From an uncultured Pseudomonadales bacterium (GTDB lineage: Bacteria > Pseudomonadota > Gammaproteobacteria > Pseudomonadales > Porticoccaceae): a DNA stretch of 64,000 bases. This document shows positions 56,460 through 64,000 of the stretch, one piece after another. The stretch spans positions 1 to 64,000 of the forward strand of contig CALSNK010000006.1 in NCBI GenBank assembly GCA_943787675.1, read 5' to 3'. Each line of letters starts with the position of its first letter. Within the stretch, counting starts at the first letter, position 1. Under the pieces are notes generated by a model, which was not told the origin of the DNA, searched no databases, and was given only the letters and a program-made list of their open reading frames with translations. The translations under genes were made by a program, and so were the position numbers.

Positions 56460-57134
56460 TTAATTAATACTCGTTAGTCGCAACGCGCCGGCTGCAGCTA
56501 TTGGGCAAAGGGCAATCGCCGCCGCCAACATGGCGCCCAAAATAGCCAGGGGACCCGACCAGGCAAAACCATCAATCGCGCTTTGCACGGTGGCACTGCC
56601 AAAAATAATGACCGGCATGTACAGGGGCATCACCAGCAGTGACAGTAAAAGACCGCCTTTGCGCAAAGATACAGTTAATGCCGCGCCAACTGACCCCACT
56701 AGACTCAGACAGGCTGTGCCTATCGCCAAGCTAGCCATCATGGGCACATAGCCCTCTGCAGGCAGTGACAGCATCAGCCCTAACAGAGGTGACGCCAGAG
56801 TCAACGGAAGACCCGTTACCATCCAGTGGGCCGTTATCTTGCCCAGCACAGGCATGGCCAGTAATTGAGGGCTAATTAACAGCTGCTCCAATGAACCGTC
56901 TTGGTAGTCACTGGCAAACAAACTATCAGTGGACAGCAGCGTTGCCAGCAGTGCCATTACCCAAATGATACCGGGGGCAATCTCGGCTAAACGGGCTGAT
57001 TCTGGTGTGATGCCCAGAGGGATCAAGGTTGATACCATGACAAAAAATATCAGGGGGCTTGCCGCTTCACCGCGCCGCCTGTAGGCCAACAATAGGTCAC
57101 GGCGTAAATAGGCTGAAAATCCGCTTGCCATCAC
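56460..57134 (-). CDS. ccmB: Haem exporter protein CcmB
   Basis: CcmB is the membrane subunit of the CcmABCD complex that releases holo-CcmE. The 224 residues hold six hydrophobic helices and the family pieces LLSTDSLFASDYQDGSLEQL and SLLVMPLYMPVIIFGS. It overlaps ccmA by 4 bp. Confidence 0.95.
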   Translation of the reverse strand: MMASGFSAYLRRDLLLAYRRRGEAASPLIFFVMVSTLIPLGITPESARLAEIAPGIIWVMALLATLLSTDSLFASDYQDGSLEQLLISPQLLAMPVLGKITAHWMVTGLPLTLASPLLGLMLSLPAEGYVPMMASLAIGTACLSLVGSVGAALTVSLRKGGLLLSLLVMPLYMPVIIFGSATVQSAIDGFAWSGPLAILGAMLAAAIALCPIAAAGALRLTSIN

Positions 57135-57763
57135 AGTCCCCTCTGGTCCGCATGGGGGCTAATGCCATATTTACGCACGCCATCGATTGCCAGATCTTGG
57201 TGAGTCGAAAGCAATATTGCCCCGCCTCCCTTAACATGGTCGCTCATACAGTTCTCGAGAAAGCTGACGCCCTGCTTGTCGATGGCAGTAAAGGGTTCGT
57301 CCAGATACCAGAGTTTGGCATCGGTCATTAATAGGCGCGCGAGAGCAACCCGTCGGTGCTGGCCCGCCGAGAGGTTATAACAGGGAATATCACCGTAGCC
57401 TGCAAGTCCGACAGCGGCCAGCGCATCCTGTATAGAAGCATTGCTATCAGCCGCCATCCAACGTAAATTTTCTTCCGCGGTGAGGGTCATTTTAACCCCG
57501 GGCTGATGGCCCAAGTATAAAATATCAGAAAGGTACTCGTAACGGCACAGGTCAATGCTTTGCCCTGCGTAACTAATAGTTCCCGACGTTGGCTGCAATG
57601 CGGTGGTCAGCAGGCGCATCAACGTCGTTTTGCCCGCACCATTGGGGCCTTCAATCTGCACAATCTCGCCTCGATCGACGGTGAGGTCGATTTGTTCGAA
57701 GACATTGCAATCATCGCGCTCAAATTGGAGGCGTTCGACTGAGAGAAGTGGTGTATTGGGCAA
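57131..57763 (-). CDS. ccmA: Haem exporter ATP-binding protein CcmA
   Basis: This 210-residue ABC ATPase has Walker A GPNGAGKTTLMRLL (~39-52), a signature LSAGQHRRVALARLL with the CcmA-typical glutamine-histidine, and Walker B LWYLDEPFTAID. It powers release of holo-CcmE. It is the first gene of ccmABCDEFGHI, so the promoter should lie just above 57763. Confidence 0.96.
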   Translation of the reverse strand: MPNTPLLSVERLQFERDDCNVFEQIDLTVDRGEIVQIEGPNGAGKTTLMRLLTTALQPTSGTISYAGQSIDLCRYEYLSDILYLGHQPGVKMTLTAEENLRWMAADSNASIQDALAAVGLAGYGDIPCYNLSAGQHRRVALARLLMTDAKLWYLDEPFTAIDKQGVSFLENCMSDHVKGGGAILLSTHQDLAIDGVRKYGISPHADQRGL

Positions 57764-57866
57764 CTGGTTTATCCGAGGCTATTTTCGCTCGGTATTATGC
57801 CAAATATAAGGGGGCAAATGTTGAGTTTAGGTCAATTAGTTATCGGGGCTGAAGGGGCCATAGTTT

Positions 57867-58088
57867 CTAGCTCCAATCGTCATCAAAGTCGTAGTCTTGC
57901 ATTTGTTTTTTGACCCGCGCTTCTTCGAGCTTTTCCTCAAGACGACGTCTGGATTCCATGCTCAGCTGTGCCTGCTGTTTATCTGATAGAGACTCGGGTC
58001 GGGCTCTACGCAACGGAGGACCGTCCATTCTAACGGCTTCGTTCGCTATGCCTTCAATGCCCTCTAAATCATCTAGATCGCCTGCCAT
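57867..58088 (-). CDS. Small charged hypothetical protein (73 residues)
   Basis: The sequence MAGDLDDLEGIEGIANEAV... ends in an acidic DYDFDDDWS. The middle (SLSDKQQAQLSMESRRRLEEKLEEARVKKQ) looks like one long charged helix. Similar short, highly charged proteins occur beside ccm genes in Pseudomonas-like genomes, but I do not know a function. It is co-oriented with ccmA, about 100 bp upstream of it. Confidence 0.6.
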   Translation of the reverse strand: MAGDLDDLEGIEGIANEAVRMDGPPLRRARPESLSDKQQAQLSMESRRRLEEKLEEARVKKQMQDYDFDDDWS

Positions 58089-58347
58089 TATTAATCCTCA
58101 TACTGAAATATGGAATCGCCAAAAATACCAGTAACTACATTGGGAAATTAAGTCTAAAAGGCAGGGCCGTCAAGCAAAAAAATGCTGTTTTGAGGAGAGT
58201 TTTAGGCCTAAGATTTAGTTTTATGCCCCTGGAACCTACACCCGCGATCTTTCTAAATAGGCTCTGCTGGGAAACTATTCACCATTTACCAGTCAAAGCC
58301 ATACTTTTACCCCCTTAAAATAACGCGTTTATAATACGGAGATTACA

Positions 58348-58959
58348 GTGATAACCTTTAAATTCCCCGCCAGACAATTAGCCCTATGCTTGTTCTTACT
58401 AAGCTTTATTTCCATTGGCAGTCAGGCTGAGGAAGACACAGCGACCTTTGCGGGTGGCTGTTTTTGGTGCATGGAAAGTGACTTTGAAAAGCTCGAGGGC
58501 GTGACCTCTGTGGTCTCTGGCTACATCGGCGGTGATGTGCCCAACCCTAGTTATAAACAGGTTTCATCTGGCACTACCGGCCATACAGAGGCCGTGGAAA
58601 TAACCTTTGATAACAGCATTGTTAGCTTCGAACAGCTGCTTGAACACTTTTGGATAAATATTGATCCAGAGGATGCCACCGGTCAGTTCTGTGATCGCGG
58701 TCTGCAGTATCGCAGTGAGCTTTTTTACCACAATGAGGCACAGAAACGTGCTGCCCTGACGTCTCTAGATAAGGTGATCGAGAGCGGTAAACTTGCGACC
58801 TCAGTGGCGACGGAAATTACATCAGCCACAGCGTTTTATGTGGCAGATAAATACCATCAGGACTATTACAAAAAAAGCCCGACACGCTATACCTACTACC
58901 GCTGGAACTGCGGTCGCGATAAGCGCCTCGAGCAACTTTGGGGGCCCAAAAAACGATAG
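58348..58959 (+). CDS. msrA: Peptide-methionine (S)-S-oxide reductase MsrA with signal peptide
   Basis: MsrA reduces methionine S-sulfoxide. The 203 residues (GTG start, CGGAG nine bases upstream) include the catalytic GGCFWCMESDFEKLEGV (Cys38), the GYIGG, GHTEAVEI and YHQDYYKKSP segments, and a resolving cysteine in RWNCGRDKRL (Cys188). Residues 1-27 form a signal peptide (QLALCLFLLSFISIGSQA), so the enzyme is probably periplasmic. It stands alone and no msrB lies beside it. Confidence 0.95.
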   Translation: MITFKFPARQLALCLFLLSFISIGSQAEEDTATFAGGCFWCMESDFEKLEGVTSVVSGYIGGDVPNPSYKQVSSGTTGHTEAVEITFDNSIVSFEQLLEHFWINIDPEDATGQFCDRGLQYRSELFYHNEAQKRAALTSLDKVIESGKLATSVATEITSATAFYVADKYHQDYYKKSPTRYTYYRWNCGRDKRLEQLWGPKKR

Positions 58960-58960
58960 T

Positions 58961-59004
58961 GCTGATGCGCTACTAATGCGCCACTAATGCGCCACTAATG
59001 CACG
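58961..59004. repeat. 11-bp tandem repeat between convergent msrA and uspE
   Basis: GCTGATGCGCT, ACTAATGCGCC, ACTAATGCGCC and ACTAATGCACG lie in a row from 58961 to 59004. The last unit contains the stop codon of the uspE gene on the minus strand. Confidence 0.8.
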
Positions 59005-59888
59005 ATTAACATATCGGCCTTAAGGTGGTGCAGTACTTTTTCTGCGGAGTTACCAATAAACTTACCGGCCAGGCCGCGATGGGCTGCGCTGCCGATCACC
59101 AACAGGCCTTGATCACCCACGGCATCAATTATCTCTAAGGTCAGGGTTCCAGTGCGAACCTCGGCCTTGTCCGCATCAATATCCAATCGCTCCAATAGCG
59201 CAACTAACCGCTCCCGGGACTCCTGCAATGCCTGAGCACCAATATCACCCAAAAACACGGTCTGCGTGGGGATGGGGGGTACATAAGCCATCGCCGCGCG
59301 GCTCGCATTCCAATCTGGGATCACCGCAACCACCTTTAATGGCACATTTAGGCTGGCCGCTAACGCTTCCGCCTGCACGATGACTCTATCCCCCAGTGCG
59401 CTGTGCTCCGGGCTTTCATCTAGGGTGCTAACAGCAGCAATAACCTTATCAAGGGGTTGCCTGGGCGCATTGAGCAACCACACAGGACAGCTGGCCTGGC
59501 GCAACAGCTGCCAATCTTCCGGGGTGCGTAATACCTCAGAGAGCCAAGACTGCTTACCCGCGACTTTGATAATTAAATCTGCATCAATATTTTGCGCCTC
59601 CTGCAATACAGGCTCATGCCAACGCTTGCCCCAGGCCATATTCGATGAAAATCGATCGGCAAACTTGTCTGTGAGCACCCGCAATTTGATCTCTGCATCA
59701 TCGAGAATGGCCTGCTTAACCTCTGGATAGTTATCAAAACCTACATATTTATGCAGCTCCTCAACCTGATCGTAGACCGACATCAGAATGTGAATATCAG
59801 TCTCGCCGTCCTCAACAAGCTCTAAAGCCTGGTTTAGCAGCATTTCGTCCGTATCAGAACCGTCCATGACAACAAGAATATTTTCCAT
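58995..59888 (-). CDS. uspE: Universal stress protein E (tandem USP domains)
   Basis: The 297 residues hold two USP domains (~1-145 and ~150-297). The second keeps the nucleotide-binding motif GLLVIGSAAHRGLAGKFIGNSAEKVL. UspE-type proteins affect stress survival, motility and aggregation. It is divergent from fnr across a shared FNR box centred about 96 bp above its start, fitting oxygen-dependent expression. Confidence 0.93.
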   Translation of the reverse strand: MENILVVMDGSDTDEMLLNQALELVEDGETDIHILMSVYDQVEELHKYVGFDNYPEVKQAILDDAEIKLRVLTDKFADRFSSNMAWGKRWHEPVLQEAQNIDADLIIKVAGKQSWLSEVLRTPEDWQLLRQASCPVWLLNAPRQPLDKVIAAVSTLDESPEHSALGDRVIVQAEALAASLNVPLKVVAVIPDWNASRAAMAYVPPIPTQTVFLGDIGAQALQESRERLVALLERLDIDADKAEVRTGTLTLEIIDAVGDQGLLVIGSAAHRGLAGKFIGNSAEKVLHHLKADMLIVH

Positions 59889-59976
59889 AATAGCGCCCCA
59901 AAAATTTAATCATTAGCCCTCTGTGTATTCAGCTTAGGCCATTGTAAAAATACTTTGCTTTTGCCGGCTCATCTCC

Positions 59977-59990
59977 ATGATGTAGATCAA
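59977..59990. promoter_or_regulatory. FNR box between uspE and fnr
   Basis: ATGATGTAGATCAA matches the FNR consensus TTGATnnnnATCAA at 9 of 10 defined bases. On the plus side TATACT (60000-60005) would put the site over the fnr -35/-10 region, suggesting autorepression. On the minus side TATTTT (59948-59953 complement) would put it near -42, suggesting activation of uspE. Positions relative to real start sites are inferred. Confidence 0.75.
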
Positions 59991-60072
59991 TTCTCTGTCT
60001 ATACTTACATTGGCGTTATTCAAAGAAAGCAAGGTCGTCAGCTGCACGACCTCTACGGATGGGAATATTAAG

Positions 60073-60801
60073 ATGCAAGCACCAAAACTGAGTATTAAGC
60101 CCACTAATTGCCATGATTGCCGCATGAGTGCACTCTGCCTGCCTCTGGCGATGGAGTATGGTGACCTAGATCGACTTGATAAGGTTATTCAACGCACCAA
60201 ACCTCTGCATAAAAACCAATCAGTGTTCTATGCTGGGGATTCCTTCTCTTCGGTATACGCTATTCGCAGCGGCTCAATTAAAGCCTACTGTGTCAGTGAT
60301 GATGGCACCGAGCAGGTGACCGGTTTTTATCTGCCCGGGGAGATATTTGGCTGGGACGGCATTGCCGATGAGACCCACAAGAACACCGCGGTGGCGCTAG
60401 AAACAACGGCTGTATGCGAAATTCCCTTTAACAAGTTTGAAGAACTCAGCGCCAGTATACCCACCTTGCAACGGCACTTTATGCAGCTTATGGCGCGCGA
60501 GATCACCAGTGACCAGCAACTTATTACTCTGCTCGGGAAAAATTCTGCCGAAGAGCGCATTGCCAGCCTACTGATGAGTATCTCTGGTCGCTTGGGGCGT
60601 CGCAAACTCAGCCCCACAAGATTTCGTCTACCCATGTCACGGGCCGACATTGGCAACTATCTCGGCCTCACCGTGGAGACAGTGAGTCGAGTATTTAGCC
60701 GCTTTCAGGCTTCGGGCTATATCAAGTGCGACAAAAAGGAGGTTGAAATACTTAACCTGTCTGGCCTGTCCAATCTGGTTCAAACTTGCGCAGAAGCCTA
60801 A
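60073..60801 (+). CDS. fnr: FNR/Anr oxygen-sensing transcriptional regulator
   Basis: From the ATG at 60073 (MQAPKLSIKPTNC) the protein has 242 residues; the upstream extension runs through the FNR box and is rejected. The 4Fe-4S ligands are Cys13, Cys16, Cys22 (C-x2-C-x5-C) and Cys115 (TAVCEIP). The cAMP-type beta-roll follows, then a dimer helix and the HTH with the FNR-specific E-x-x-S-R of TVETVSRVF. It activates genes for low-oxygen life when the cluster is intact. Divergent from uspE. Confidence 0.96.
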   Translation: MQAPKLSIKPTNCHDCRMSALCLPLAMEYGDLDRLDKVIQRTKPLHKNQSVFYAGDSFSSVYAIRSGSIKAYCVSDDGTEQVTGFYLPGEIFGWDGIADETHKNTAVALETTAVCEIPFNKFEELSASIPTLQRHFMQLMAREITSDQQLITLLGKNSAEERIASLLMSISGRLGRRKLSPTRFRLPMSRADIGNYLGLTVETVSRVFSRFQASGYIKCDKKEVEILNLSGLSNLVQTCAEA

Positions 60802-60860
60802 TCACTTATTGAGGTAGCACCCCCGCCACTCTACAATGGTGAAAATCATTGGAAGCGCAC

Positions 60861-62090
60861 ATGAAAATCTACCGAGTCGGCGGCGCCGTTCGCGACAAAT
60901 TACTCGATTACCCCAGCGACGAAAATGACTGGGTTGTGGTCGGCAGCTCACCAGAAGAAATGGTTGAGTTAGGCTATCAGCCTGTTGGACAAGACTTTCC
61001 CGTGTTTATCAATACAAAATCCGGTGAGGAATATGCACTGGCCAGAACCGAACGAAAGTCTGGTCATGGTTATCAGGGTTTTGCTTTTCACACCGCCCCA
61101 GACGTTAGTCTCGAAGACGATCTTATTCGCCGCGACCTCACCATAAATGCGATGGCCGAAGATCATGACGGCAGCATTATTGATCCCCATGGAGGCCAGC
61201 AAGATTTAGCCAATAAGGTACTTCGCCACGTCTCCGATGCTTTTACCGAAGACCCATTGCGGGTTCTACGAGTGGCCCGTTTTGCTGCGCGCTATCATCA
61301 CCTTGGTTTTAGCATAGCCGCGGAAACACTCCAATTAATGACCGAAATTTCCGCCAGTGGCGAATTGCAGCACCTGGTTGCCGAGCGCGTATGGAAAGAA
61401 ACCGACCGCGCCCTCTGTGAGCGCTCTCCGGACATTTATATTCAGGTACTGCGTGACTGTGGTGCCCTGGCCCTACTTTTCCCTGAAGTCGAAAAGCTAT
61501 TTGGCGTGGCTCAGCGTGCGGATTACCACCCTGAAGTCGACACAGGCATTCATATTTTGATGTCTCTTCAGCAGGCCGCGCGTCTCTCAGACAGTTCACC
61601 CATTCGTTTTTCAGTGCTGGTTCATGATCTTGGCAAAGGCATTACGCCAGACCACGTACTACCCAGTCATTCGGGCCATGAAGCTCGAGGATTACCCCTT
61701 GTAAAAGATGTGTGCGACCGACTTAAGGTCCCCAATGAGCATCGCCAGTTAGCCATGGTGGTGACCGAGTTTCACCTGCTCTGTCACAAAGCATTCGAGC
61801 TAAAGCCAGAAACCATACTCAAGTTGCTCAAAGCGATCGGGGCCCTTAAATCGAGCAGTCGACTGGACGACTTTTTAACCTGCTGTGAAGCCGATGCCCG
61901 GGGTCGAACAGGATTCGAAGATCGAGATTACCCCTCTTCTGCGTATCTACGTCAGGCACGGGAAATCGTTATCAAAACTGATATTGCCGATCTGGTTGAA
62001 GCGGGCATCAGTGGCGCCGAGATTGGCCAGCAATTGAGCCTGCGCCAAACAGCTGCACTGGCAGAATTTAAAGCACATTTTTCGGAATAA
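60861..62090 (+). CDS. cca: CCA-adding tRNA nucleotidyltransferase
   Basis: This class II enzyme adds or repairs the 3' CCA of tRNAs. I choose the ATG at 60861 (MKIYRVGGAVRD, GGAAG upstream) over the upstream TTG, giving 409 residues. GGAVRD, RRDLTINA and the ERVWKE segment are kept, and an HD domain (VLVHDLGKG, HSGHEA) makes up the C-terminal half. The first metal-binding acid of the usual D-x-D is Glu (E-N-D, positions 21-23), a mild change. Confidence 0.96.
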   Translation: MKIYRVGGAVRDKLLDYPSDENDWVVVGSSPEEMVELGYQPVGQDFPVFINTKSGEEYALARTERKSGHGYQGFAFHTAPDVSLEDDLIRRDLTINAMAEDHDGSIIDPHGGQQDLANKVLRHVSDAFTEDPLRVLRVARFAARYHHLGFSIAAETLQLMTEISASGELQHLVAERVWKETDRALCERSPDIYIQVLRDCGALALLFPEVEKLFGVAQRADYHPEVDTGIHILMSLQQAARLSDSSPIRFSVLVHDLGKGITPDHVLPSHSGHEARGLPLVKDVCDRLKVPNEHRQLAMVVTEFHLLCHKAFELKPETILKLLKAIGALKSSSRLDDFLTCCEADARGRTGFEDRDYPSSAYLRQAREIVIKTDIADLVEAGISGAEIGQQLSLRQTAALAEFKAHFSE

Positions 62091-62093
62091 TTT

Positions 62094-62840
62094 ATGAGCA
62101 ACAACAATCAGTCTCCCGTGGTTTTAATTACCGGCGCGGCACGTCGTATTGGCGCGGTGATCGGGCGAATTTTTCACAGCAACGGCTATCAGGTAGTTAT
62201 TCATTACAACAATTCAGCCGCGGCCGCCGACAAGCTCTGTGAAGACCTCAACGCCCAGCGCGATAACAGCGCTCTACTGGTTCAGGCTGACCTCAATGAT
62301 ATGGCTGGCTTACAAAAAATTGCCGATCTGGTGAGCTCCATAGGCCGACTGGATGTGCTGATCAACAATGCGTCTAGCTTCTACCCCACGCCTCTAGAAA
62401 ATTGTGATGACCAGCAGTGGAATGACCTGATGAACAGCAACCTTAAGGGTCCGTTCTTTATCGCGCAAAAACTGGCGCCATTGCTCATAGAAAGTCAGGG
62501 TTCAATAGTGAATATTTCAGATATGCACGCCCGTCAGGCACTGCAAAGTCATCCGATTTATACCATCGCCAAGGCCGGCAATATCGCTATGACCAAGTCG
62601 CTGGCCAAAGAGCTAGGGCCCAATGTGCGCGTTAATAGCGTTGCACCGGGCGCCATACTTTGGCCAGAACATGAATCAGATGATGAGATAAAACAGAATT
62701 CCGTACTGAGCAAAGTACCCATGGGACGACTGGGTACAGAGCAAGATATTGCACAGACAGTTTACTTTTTAGCGGTTGAAGCCACCTACATGACCGGCCA
62801 GACCCTCGCCGTCGATGGCGGCAGCTCCAACAGCCTGTAA
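62094..62840 (+). CDS. Pteridine reductase (FolM-like SDR)
   Basis: The 248 residues are an SDR with the pteridine-reductase form of the cofactor motif, TGAARRIGAVIG, then the NNASSFYPTPL segment, the YTIAKAG active site (Tyr-x3-Lys) and a GQTLAVDGG end. It reduces dihydromonapterin or related pterins. It follows cca by 3 bp, and folK, another pterin gene, is encoded at 63747-64000. A pterin role is therefore supported by context. Confidence 0.87.
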   Translation: MSNNNQSPVVLITGAARRIGAVIGRIFHSNGYQVVIHYNNSAAAADKLCEDLNAQRDNSALLVQADLNDMAGLQKIADLVSSIGRLDVLINNASSFYPTPLENCDDQQWNDLMNSNLKGPFFIAQKLAPLLIESQGSIVNISDMHARQALQSHPIYTIAKAGNIAMTKSLAKELGPNVRVNSVAPGAILWPEHESDDEIKQNSVLSKVPMGRLGTEQDIAQTVYFLAVEATYMTGQTLAVDGGSSNSL

Positions 62841-62883
62841 GTCGATTTATAGACAGCCTGTAGGCTAACGCATCAAGGCTTCT

Positions 62884-63561
62884 TTAGCCTGCAGTAATCG
62901 GCAGCAGGGTAATCTCTACACGGCGATTAAGCTGTTTGCCCTCAGAGCTGCTGTTACTGGCAATCGGCTGGGTTTCACCAAAGCCTGTGGTATCTATTCG
63001 GTCGGCCAAAATACTCTTGGAGCGCAGATAGCCAGAAACGGAAGAGGCGCGTTGCTTAGAGAGTCCCAGATTAAAACTCTCGTCGCCAACACTGTCCGTA
63101 TGCCCCGCAACCACCACTAATGTTTTATCGTACTCAGCGATAACCAGCGCCACAGAATCCAGTACCGGATAGAACATAGCGTTGATATCCGCACTGTTAC
63201 TCGCAAAGGTAATATTGCCCGGCATAATCAAGTTAATGTTATTACCAACACGCTCGACGCTAACACCGCTGCCACGCAACTGTTTACGTAGCTTGGCTTC
63301 CTGAGCATCCATGTAATAACCGATACCACCACCAATGGCCGCGCCACCGCCAGCCGCCGCAAGAATACGCTTATTGCGCTTGCGACTGTCTTCATCTTTA
63401 TTGTCGAGATAGGCAATAACAGCACCCACGCCCGCACCAATGCCCGCACCTATAGCGGTTTTGGTGGCTTCTTGCTCACCGGTGTAGGGGTCAAAAGTAG
63501 TGCAGGCCTGCACTAGAACGAGCGTGCTTACAGAGGTAAGGCTAAGCAGAATTTTGTTCAT
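62884..63561 (-). CDS. OmpA-family lipoprotein with glycine-zipper domain (YiaD-like)
   Basis: From the ATG at 63559-63561 the product has 225 residues. A lipoprotein signal peptide ends in the lipobox LVQAC. A glycine-zipper region (AIGAGIGAGVGAVIA and AAAGGGAAIGGGIGYYMD) follows, then an OmpA-like peptidoglycan-binding domain (ITFASNSADIN, VVAGHTDSVGDESFN, LSKQRASSV, NRRVEITL). It likely links the outer membrane to the cell wall. Confidence 0.92.
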   Translation of the reverse strand: MNKILLSLTSVSTLVLVQACTTFDPYTGEQEATKTAIGAGIGAGVGAVIAYLDNKDEDSRKRNKRILAAAGGGAAIGGGIGYYMDAQEAKLRKQLRGSGVSVERVGNNINLIMPGNITFASNSADINAMFYPVLDSVALVIAEYDKTLVVVAGHTDSVGDESFNLGLSKQRASSVSGYLRSKSILADRIDTTGFGETQPIASNSSSEGKQLNRRVEITLLPITAG

Positions 63562-63746
63562 GATTACTCCATTAATAGGTCCCGGCGTCATTGCCAATGT
63601 CTGACGATCCTGTGATCGACCAGATGAGTATAGACCGGCGTGCATAATCTGCTCGCCGTTACGGGAATTTAGAGTATTTTTGTGAGGGTCGGCTCACCAT
63701 TGGTTTGAAGCGAGCGATTAAACAGCGCTTTCTAATCAGCTCTGGT

Positions 63747-64000
63747 CTAAACAGCTCTGGTCAGATTCTCACCGCGCCACATGAAGGTTACGGGCCAAAG
63801 CTTCTGTTTGTTTTTATCGTAGTCTGCCCAGTGCTGAGCATAGGTCTGTCCGGTTACCGGATGTTTAATATCAGAGGCAATCTCGGCCAGGGGCAACAGA
63901 ACGAAGGCATTTTTAAGCACCTCAGCTCTCGGCAGCTTTATACCATCAATCTCACCAGCCACATCGTCGACCGTCAAAATATCAATATCCAGACTTCTAG
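63747..64000 (-). CDS. folK: 2-amino-4-hydroxy-6-hydroxymethyldihydropteridine pyrophosphokinase (C-terminal part, gene cut by window edge)
   Basis: The minus-strand frame is open to the window end. It reads RSLDIDILTVDDVAGEIDG, then LPRAEVLKNAFVLLPLAEIA and HPVTGQTYAQHW, the C-terminal half of HPPK with its D-x-D metal site (LDIDIL). HPPK transfers pyrophosphate from ATP in folate synthesis. About 84 residues are visible; the start lies outside. Confidence 0.9.
   Translation of the reverse strand, partial: RSLDIDILTVDDVAGEIDGIKLPRAEVLKNAFVLLPLAEIASDIKHPVTGQTYAQHWADYDKNKQKLWPVTFMWRGENLTRAV

Noticed and set aside
58330-58335. TATAAT before msrA as a -10 box
   Set aside because: It lies about 13 bases before the start codon and just ahead of the ribosome site, too close to serve as the promoter of the message unless almost leaderless.
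60010-60072. Longer N-terminus for FNR
   Set aside because: It would translate the promoter region downstream of the FNR box; the ATG at 60073 puts the cysteine cluster at the normal distance from the start.

Overview
The window is typical chromosome of a free-living, probably marine gammaproteobacterium. Gene content and order (gyrA/pheA/tyrA-aroA/cmk/rpsA/ihfB, mtaD-ubiG-mupP-yciK, scpA-scpB-rluB, smc-zipA-ligA, ccmABCDEFGHI, fnr-uspE) match the Pseudomonas/Cellvibrionales side of the class. An AlkB alkane hydroxylase, a TonB receptor and a very large c-di-GMP signalling protein fit a marine, hydrocarbon- or lipid-using heterotroph. This placement is inferred from gene order and recalled family patterns, not from a search. 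I see no rRNA, tRNA, CRISPR array, insertion sequence or prophage.

Layout. 1-2347: a divergent AraC/AlkR-like regulator (cut by the window edge) and alkB. 2506-5514: threonine catabolism (kbl, tdh) with a divergent XRE-cupin regulator. 5504-8762: a membrane-anchored beta-propeller protein, an alpha/beta hydrolase and an orphan H-NOX haem sensor. 9223-18252: ihfB, rpsA, cmk, fused tyrA-aroA, pheA and gyrA, all on the minus strand. 18413-21894: mtaD-ubiG-mupP-yciK. 22148-25385: rluB, scpB, scpA, yciO. 25449-36507: a minus-strand cluster of six tightly packed genes: a TPP enzyme and two half-length citrate-synthase-like proteins, then a TonB-dependent receptor, a periplasmic binding protein and a 1505-residue hybrid kinase/HPt/GGDEF/EAL protein. 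36743-41984: VC0807-family protein, YciI, SH3/coiled-coil protein, cyclophilin, a Bacteroidetes-type PdxJ, a DUF2520 protein and a TrmH-type methylase. 42088-44034: an MFS permease and two small unknown genes. 44048-50469: ligA, zipA, smc. 50574-57763: a complete System I cytochrome c maturation operon. 57867-64000: a small unknown gene, exported MsrA, UspE and FNR around a shared FNR box, cca, a pteridine reductase, an OmpA-type lipoprotein and the C-terminal part of FolK at the edge.

Two things stand out. First, the 25.4-36.5 kb cluster looks like a sensory/metabolic locus in which outer-membrane uptake, periplasmic binding and c-di-GMP control are joined to an uncharacterised TPP/citrate-synthase-like pair. 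Its TPP gene and first citrate-synthase-like gene are interrupted by one-base insertions in short homopolymers, so they are either decaying or mis-sequenced. Second, many gene borders carry short degenerate tandem repeats (units of 11-27 bp), both between genes and inside coding termini (ScpA, CcmH, the beta-propeller protein). This suggests recurrent slippage-driven expansion.
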